Origin: Bog-473 sp052140165
GTDB taxonomy: Bacteria > Actinomycetota > Acidimicrobiia > Acidimicrobiales > RAAP-2
Direction of reading: 5' to 3'
DNA length: 64,000 bases
Assembly (NCBI GenBank): GCA_052140165.1
Contig: JBKQUM010000036.1
Span: forward strand, 1 to 64,000
Positions 60,916-64,000 of this stretch are shown one piece after another (the stretch's first letter is position 1; each line of letters starts with the position of its first letter). Made by a program: the position numbers and the translations under genes. Under the pieces are notes generated by a model. The model made no database searches, was not told the origin of the DNA, and was given only the letters and a program-made list of their open reading frames with translations.

Positions 60916-62160
60916 ATGCCGGGCCGGATCCTGGTGGACATCACGCCGCTGCGGAAGAGCCGCGACTTCCGCCTCCTCTTCACGGGGCAGCTCATCTCCA
61001 TCATCGGGACGCAGCTGACGGTGGTGGCCATCCCCTATCAGGTGTACTCCATGACGCACTCCACGCTGCAGGTGGGCGCGATCAGCCTGGCCCAGCTCAT
61101 CCCGTTCCTGGCCGGGGCCCTCTCCGCCGGGCCTATCGGCGACGCGGTCGACAAGCGCCGCATCATGGTGTGGACGGCGGCCCTCATGACACTCACCAGC
61201 GCCGCCATGGCGGTCAACGCCGCCGTGGCCCACCCGTCCCTCGTCGTGCTCTACGTCGTGAGCTCGCTGGCCGCGGGCCTCATGGGCTTCTCCAACACCG
61301 CCCGCATGGCGGCCGTGCCCGGCATGGTCGAGCGGCGGCACTTCGCGGCCGCCGCGGCCATGATGCAGGTCGTCTTCCAACTCGGCGTCATCGTCGGCCC
61401 CGCGCTCTCGGGCCTCCTGCTCGGCATCGGGCTTCCGCTCGTCTACGCGCTCGACGGCGTGTCCTTCGTGGTGGCCACCGTCGCCTCGGTCATGCTCCGG
61501 CCCATCCCCCCGGCGGAGGGCGCCGGAGGCCTCTCGCCGTGGCAGTCGACCAGGGAAGGGCTGCGCTACCTGCGCTCGCGTCAGGTGCTGCAGGGCGTCT
61601 ACCTCATCGACATCAACGCCATGGTCTTCGGCATGCCCCGCGCCCTCTTCCCCGCCATGGCGGGCTCGGTGTTCGGCGGCGGCACGATCACCCTCGGCTT
61701 CCTGTACGCCGCGCCCGGTGTCGGCGCGCTCGTCGGTGCGGTCACCACGGGGTGGGTCGCCAACCTGCGCCGCCAGGGGTGGGCGGTGATCGTGGCCGTG
61801 TGCGTCTGGGGCGCCGCCATCGCGTGCTTCGGCCTGGTCGACACGCTGTGGGTCGGGCTCGTGCTGCTGGCCGTGGCGGGCTGGGCCGACGTGATCTCGG
61901 CCGTCCTGCGCAACACGATCCTGCAGACCTCCATCCCCGAACGGTTCCGCAGCCGCATGTCCTCCATTCAGATGGCGGTCGTCCAGGGCGGGCCCCGCGT
62001 CGGCGACATGGAGTCGGGAGCGGTGGCCACGCTCACCAGCGTGGAGTTCTCGGTGATCTCAGGCGGCCTCGCCTGCATCGTGGGCGCCGCCGTGATCGGC
62101 GCGCTCATGCCGGTGTTCCGCCACCACTTGGCGGGCGAGATCGACGACGTGCCCGTATGA
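60916..62160 (+). CDS. MFS exporter (EntS-like)
   Basis: This encodes 414 residues with about 12 transmembrane helices and the DHA3/EntS-type pattern (FRLLFTGQLISIIGTQLTVV at the start, DAVDKRRIMVWTA as the cytoplasmic loop-2 motif). Members export siderophores, drugs or metabolites. The region near 335-350 (RNTILQTSIPERFRSRMSS) is typical of the group. It is followed by the PIG-L gene 7 bases later and is probably cotranscribed with it. Confidence 0.9.
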   Translation: MPGRILVDITPLRKSRDFRLLFTGQLISIIGTQLTVVAIPYQVYSMTHSTLQVGAISLAQLIPFLAGALSAGPIGDAVDKRRIMVWTAALMTLTSAAMAVNAAVAHPSLVVLYVVSSLAAGLMGFSNTARMAAVPGMVERRHFAAAAAMMQVVFQLGVIVGPALSGLLLGIGLPLVYALDGVSFVVATVASVMLRPIPPAEGAGGLSPWQSTREGLRYLRSRQVLQGVYLIDINAMVFGMPRALFPAMAGSVFGGGTITLGFLYAAPGVGALVGAVTTGWVANLRRQGWAVIVAVCVWGAAIACFGLVDTLWVGLVLLAVAGWADVISAVLRNTILQTSIPERFRSRMSSIQMAVVQGGPRVGDMESGAVATLTSVEFSVISGGLACIVGAAVIGALMPVFRHHLAGEIDDVPV

Positions 62161-62167
62161 TCCGGCC

Positions 62168-62938
62168 GTGACATCCACCTTCGCGGAGCCGACCTGGGGC
62201 GAAGTCGATCCGGCGGCGCTCTCGCGCATCGTCGTGGTGTCCCCGCACTTCGACGACGCCGCCATGGGGGCCGGCCACCTCATCGCCAGTTACCACAACA
62301 CGACCGTCATCACCGTCCTCGCCGGCCGCCCGCCGTCGTATCCCGAGGAGCCGTCGGACTGGGACGCCCTGGGCGGCTTCGTGGCGGGCGACGACGTGGT
62401 GGCGGTGCGCCGGGAGGAGGACGTGGCCGCCATGGCGGTGCTCGAGTCGGGCTACCGCTGGCTCGACTTCGCCGACCACCAGTACCTCCTGCCCGAGGAC
62501 CGCCCGACGCCCGACGAGGTGGCCCCCGTCCTCGGGGCCACGATCGCCGAGCTCGATCCCACCGCCGTGTTCTTCCCCATGGGCCTCGGCAACCCGGACC
62601 ACGTGATGGTGCACGAGGCCAGCCTCTTGGTCCGCACCGGGCAGCCCGACCGGGAGTGGTTCTGCTACGAGGACCACGGCTACAAGCACATCCCGGGGCT
62701 GCTGGCCTGGCGGGTGGCCAAGCTGTTGCGCTCGCACCCCTGGCCCACCCCCGCCATCGTCCCGCACGTCCCCGACGAGGAGCGCAAGCGCCGCGCCATC
62801 TGGTGCTACACCTCGCAGATCGCACCGCTCGAGCGGGACCACGCGCTCTCGGCCCGCATGGAGGGGCGCGTCCCCGAGCAGTTCTGGCGCCTGGCGGCTC
62901 CCCCGGCGGGGTGGGAGGGGCTGGCCGACTACATCTGA
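62168..62938 (+). CDS. PIG-L family deacetylase
   Basis: This encodes 256 residues. The metal-binding motif PHFDD (family PHPDD) is near residue 27 and the second His set is in NPDHVMVHEAS near 143. In actinobacteria the family includes MshB (mycothiol) and Mca, so a GlcNAc-type amide or mycothiol conjugate is a likely substrate. GTG 62168 is used. Together with the MFS gene it could form a detoxification-export pair; this is inference. A strong terminator follows its stop. Confidence 0.88.
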   Translation: MTSTFAEPTWGEVDPAALSRIVVVSPHFDDAAMGAGHLIASYHNTTVITVLAGRPPSYPEEPSDWDALGGFVAGDDVVAVRREEDVAAMAVLESGYRWLDFADHQYLLPEDRPTPDEVAPVLGATIAELDPTAVFFPMGLGNPDHVMVHEASLLVRTGQPDREWFCYEDHGYKHIPGLLAWRVAKLLRSHPWPTPAIVPHVPDEERKRRAIWCYTSQIAPLERDHALSARMEGRVPEQFWRLAAPPAGWEGLADYI

Positions 62939-62949
62939 GCCCGGCCGCG

Positions 62950-62985
62950 AGACGACCCGCCCGGGGGGAGTCGGGCGGGTCGTCT
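62950..62985. terminator. Hairpin terminator after PIG-L gene
   Basis: A perfect 13-base stem AGACGACCCGCCC / GGGCGGGTCGTCT encloses a 10-base loop. No T-run follows, as is common in actinobacteria. Confidence 0.7.
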
Positions 62986-63215
62986 ACTGGCCTCAGTGAC
63001 CGCTGAGGTGCTGCCGATCCGTCGGTTCTGGCCTCCACCGCAGGTGGCGGGGTCCGTCTCGGGCGACTCGACGCTCCCCTCCCTCTCCGAGCGCAGGCTC
63101 CCGTGAGCTGATTGTGGGCCGGTCCGCGCCCCGGCGCAAGGACCCCGGACCAGAGTTCACGAGGCAGCAACGTGACCGACACGGGGGCGAGATCCATCGC
63201 CGTCCCCGGGCGCAC

Positions 63216-63249
63216 GACGACCCGCCCGGAAGAGTGCGGGCGGGTCGTC
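63216..63249. terminator. Second, near-identical hairpin
   Basis: A 13-base stem GACGACCCGCCCG / CGGGCGGGTCGTC with an 8-base loop repeats the arm sequence of the first hairpin. It lies just past the end of the convergent permease gene. The 230 bases between the two hairpins contain no gene. Confidence 0.65.
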
Positions 63250-63285
63250 TGCAGAGCCCCGGTGACCCTGTTGGTATGCGGATGA

Positions 63286-64000
63286 TCAGGCCATGACCGG
63301 TTGCGGCGAGAGCTCAGGGATCTCGACATCCTCCCCCATCAGCTCGGGCGCCCGCTCCAGGTCGGCCTCGATGTCGGACAGGATCCCCGGCTGGCGGCGG
63401 TTCACCAGGAACAGCCAGCCCGCCCCCGCGGCCATCCACGCCAGGAAGATGTACGGGAACAGGTTCACCGGCCACGCCGGCTGCGGATAGAAGCTGCCGA
63501 TGGTCGGCACCATGAGGCACAGCACGGCCACACAGGCGAGGACCACGTTGCGCCAGCTCAGCTCGCCCAGCTTCTTGAGGTACACCGGCGCCGCCACCGT
63601 GATGAGGTAGTAGGCCACCAGGAAGCCAAAGGCGGCCAGGGTGCCGGCGTCGCCGAAGGCGGTGAGCGGGTTGGTGAAGATCATGAGGAACGCCGGCAGG
63701 GCGAAGATCATCGCGATGTACACGGTCACCGCCACGTGCGGCGTGCGGTTGGTGGCGTGCGCCCGGCCCAGGTGGCCCGAGAAGATGCCGTGGCGGGCCA
63801 TCGGGTACATGATGCGCGAGCCGGCGTTGAGGCACGACAGCGAGAGGGAGAAGAAGCTCACCATGGCACCGATGGAGACCGGGATCCGGAACCAGCTCAC
63901 GTTGTAGGCCACCGCCAGGTAGTTGAGCGGGGCCGAGGTCCAGCCGGCGCCGTAGTTCGACGTACCCCCGACCTCGACGTAGGCCATGAACACCATGAAC
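63286..64000 (-). CDS. APC-family amino acid permease (partial)
   Basis: The window holds the last 237 residues; the N-terminus lies beyond position 64000. Five to six transmembrane helices are visible, with a helix break and the motif SLSLSCLNAGSRIMYPMARH typical of APC permeases (GSRxxYxxAR). FGDAGTLAAFGFLVAYYLI and the aromatic last helix LFPYIFLAWMAAGAGWLFLV match the family. The tail is soluble and acidic with ELAPELMG-like residues. It imports amino acids or polyamines with protons. It is convergent with the PIG-L gene, with twin hairpins between. Confidence 0.9.
   Translation of the reverse strand, partial: FMVFMAYVEVGGTSNYGAGWTSAPLNYLAVAYNVSWFRIPVSIGAMVSFFSLSLSCLNAGSRIMYPMARHGIFSGHLGRAHATNRTPHVAVTVYIAMIFALPAFLMIFTNPLTAFGDAGTLAAFGFLVAYYLITVAAPVYLKKLGELSWRNVVLACVAVLCLMVPTIGSFYPQPAWPVNLFPYIFLAWMAAGAGWLFLVNRRQPGILSDIEADLERAPELMGEDVEIPELSPQPVMA

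Noticed and set aside
1..64000. CRISPR arrays, rRNA operons, complete insertion sequences
   Set aside because: No regularly spaced repeat array, rRNA-like sequence or transposase gene was found.

Overview
The window is high-GC, densely coded bacterial DNA with many GTG starts and ATGA/GTGA/TGATG gene overlaps. Its families point to an actinomycete: an LLM-class F420-type oxidoreductase, a PPOX/F420-type flavin protein, a DUF2505 protein, a WS/DGAT acyltransferase, a RegX3-like regulator with PHO-box-like repeats, and a SNF2 helicase/SWIM pair. The mix of lipid-active enzymes, short-chain dehydrogenases and an ACAD10-like phosphotransferase suggests an uncultured Acidimicrobiia-type lineage. 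That placement is inference; no rRNA or complete tRNA is present to settle it.

Positions 1-11722 look like a defence island. It holds a helical protein of unknown function, a convergent excisionase-type HTH gene, and a four-gene Wadjet system (jetA-jetB-jetC-jetD, every junction overlapping by 4 bases). Twelve bases after jetD comes a fifth gene for a protein that joins a Cas4/RecB-like nuclease with Fe-S-type cysteines to a DnaQ/RNase H-like exonuclease. Two gap-free 30-base direct repeats (23/30 identical, each with internal dyad symmetry) lie upstream of the helical gene and in the divergent hth/jetA promoter region. They are good candidates for operators of the HTH protein.

Positions 11746-43371 carry catabolic and housekeeping genes. 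They include a phosphotriesterase-like hydrolase, alpha/beta hydrolase, acyltransferase, GH36 alpha-galactosidase, several SDRs, an LLM oxidoreductase, a quinone oxidoreductase, the SNF2/SWIM pair, an aldo-keto reductase, a phosphotransferase, a GGDEF diguanylate cyclase with an I-site, a Gfo/Idh/MocA oxidoreductase, a Tat-exported amidohydrolase lipoprotein, a TauD-type dioxygenase next to a perfect palindrome, and a FtsX-type ABC exporter. Two decayed stretches stand out: a peptidase S53 start butted against a beta-lactamase-family fragment (about 18.6-19.0 kb), and a lipoprotein start running into a tRNA T-arm-like hairpin (about 39.6 kb).

Positions 43727-52837 encode a branched-chain-amino-acid-type ABC importer compressed into three proteins: a LivH-LivM fusion, an MFS-LivF-LivG fusion and a membrane-anchored binding protein. 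An ABC-2 exporter collapsed by deletion to its two ends follows, and then an intact histidine kinase/response regulator pair.

Positions 52841-64000 hold two unknown genes, a patatin, a WS/DGAT acyltransferase, the DUF2505/PPOX pair, PHO-box-like repeats ahead of an orphan RegX3-like regulator, a peroxiredoxin coupled to an SDR that appears to start at CTG, an MFS exporter, a PIG-L deacetylase, two near-identical terminator hairpins, and an APC permease that runs off the right edge.
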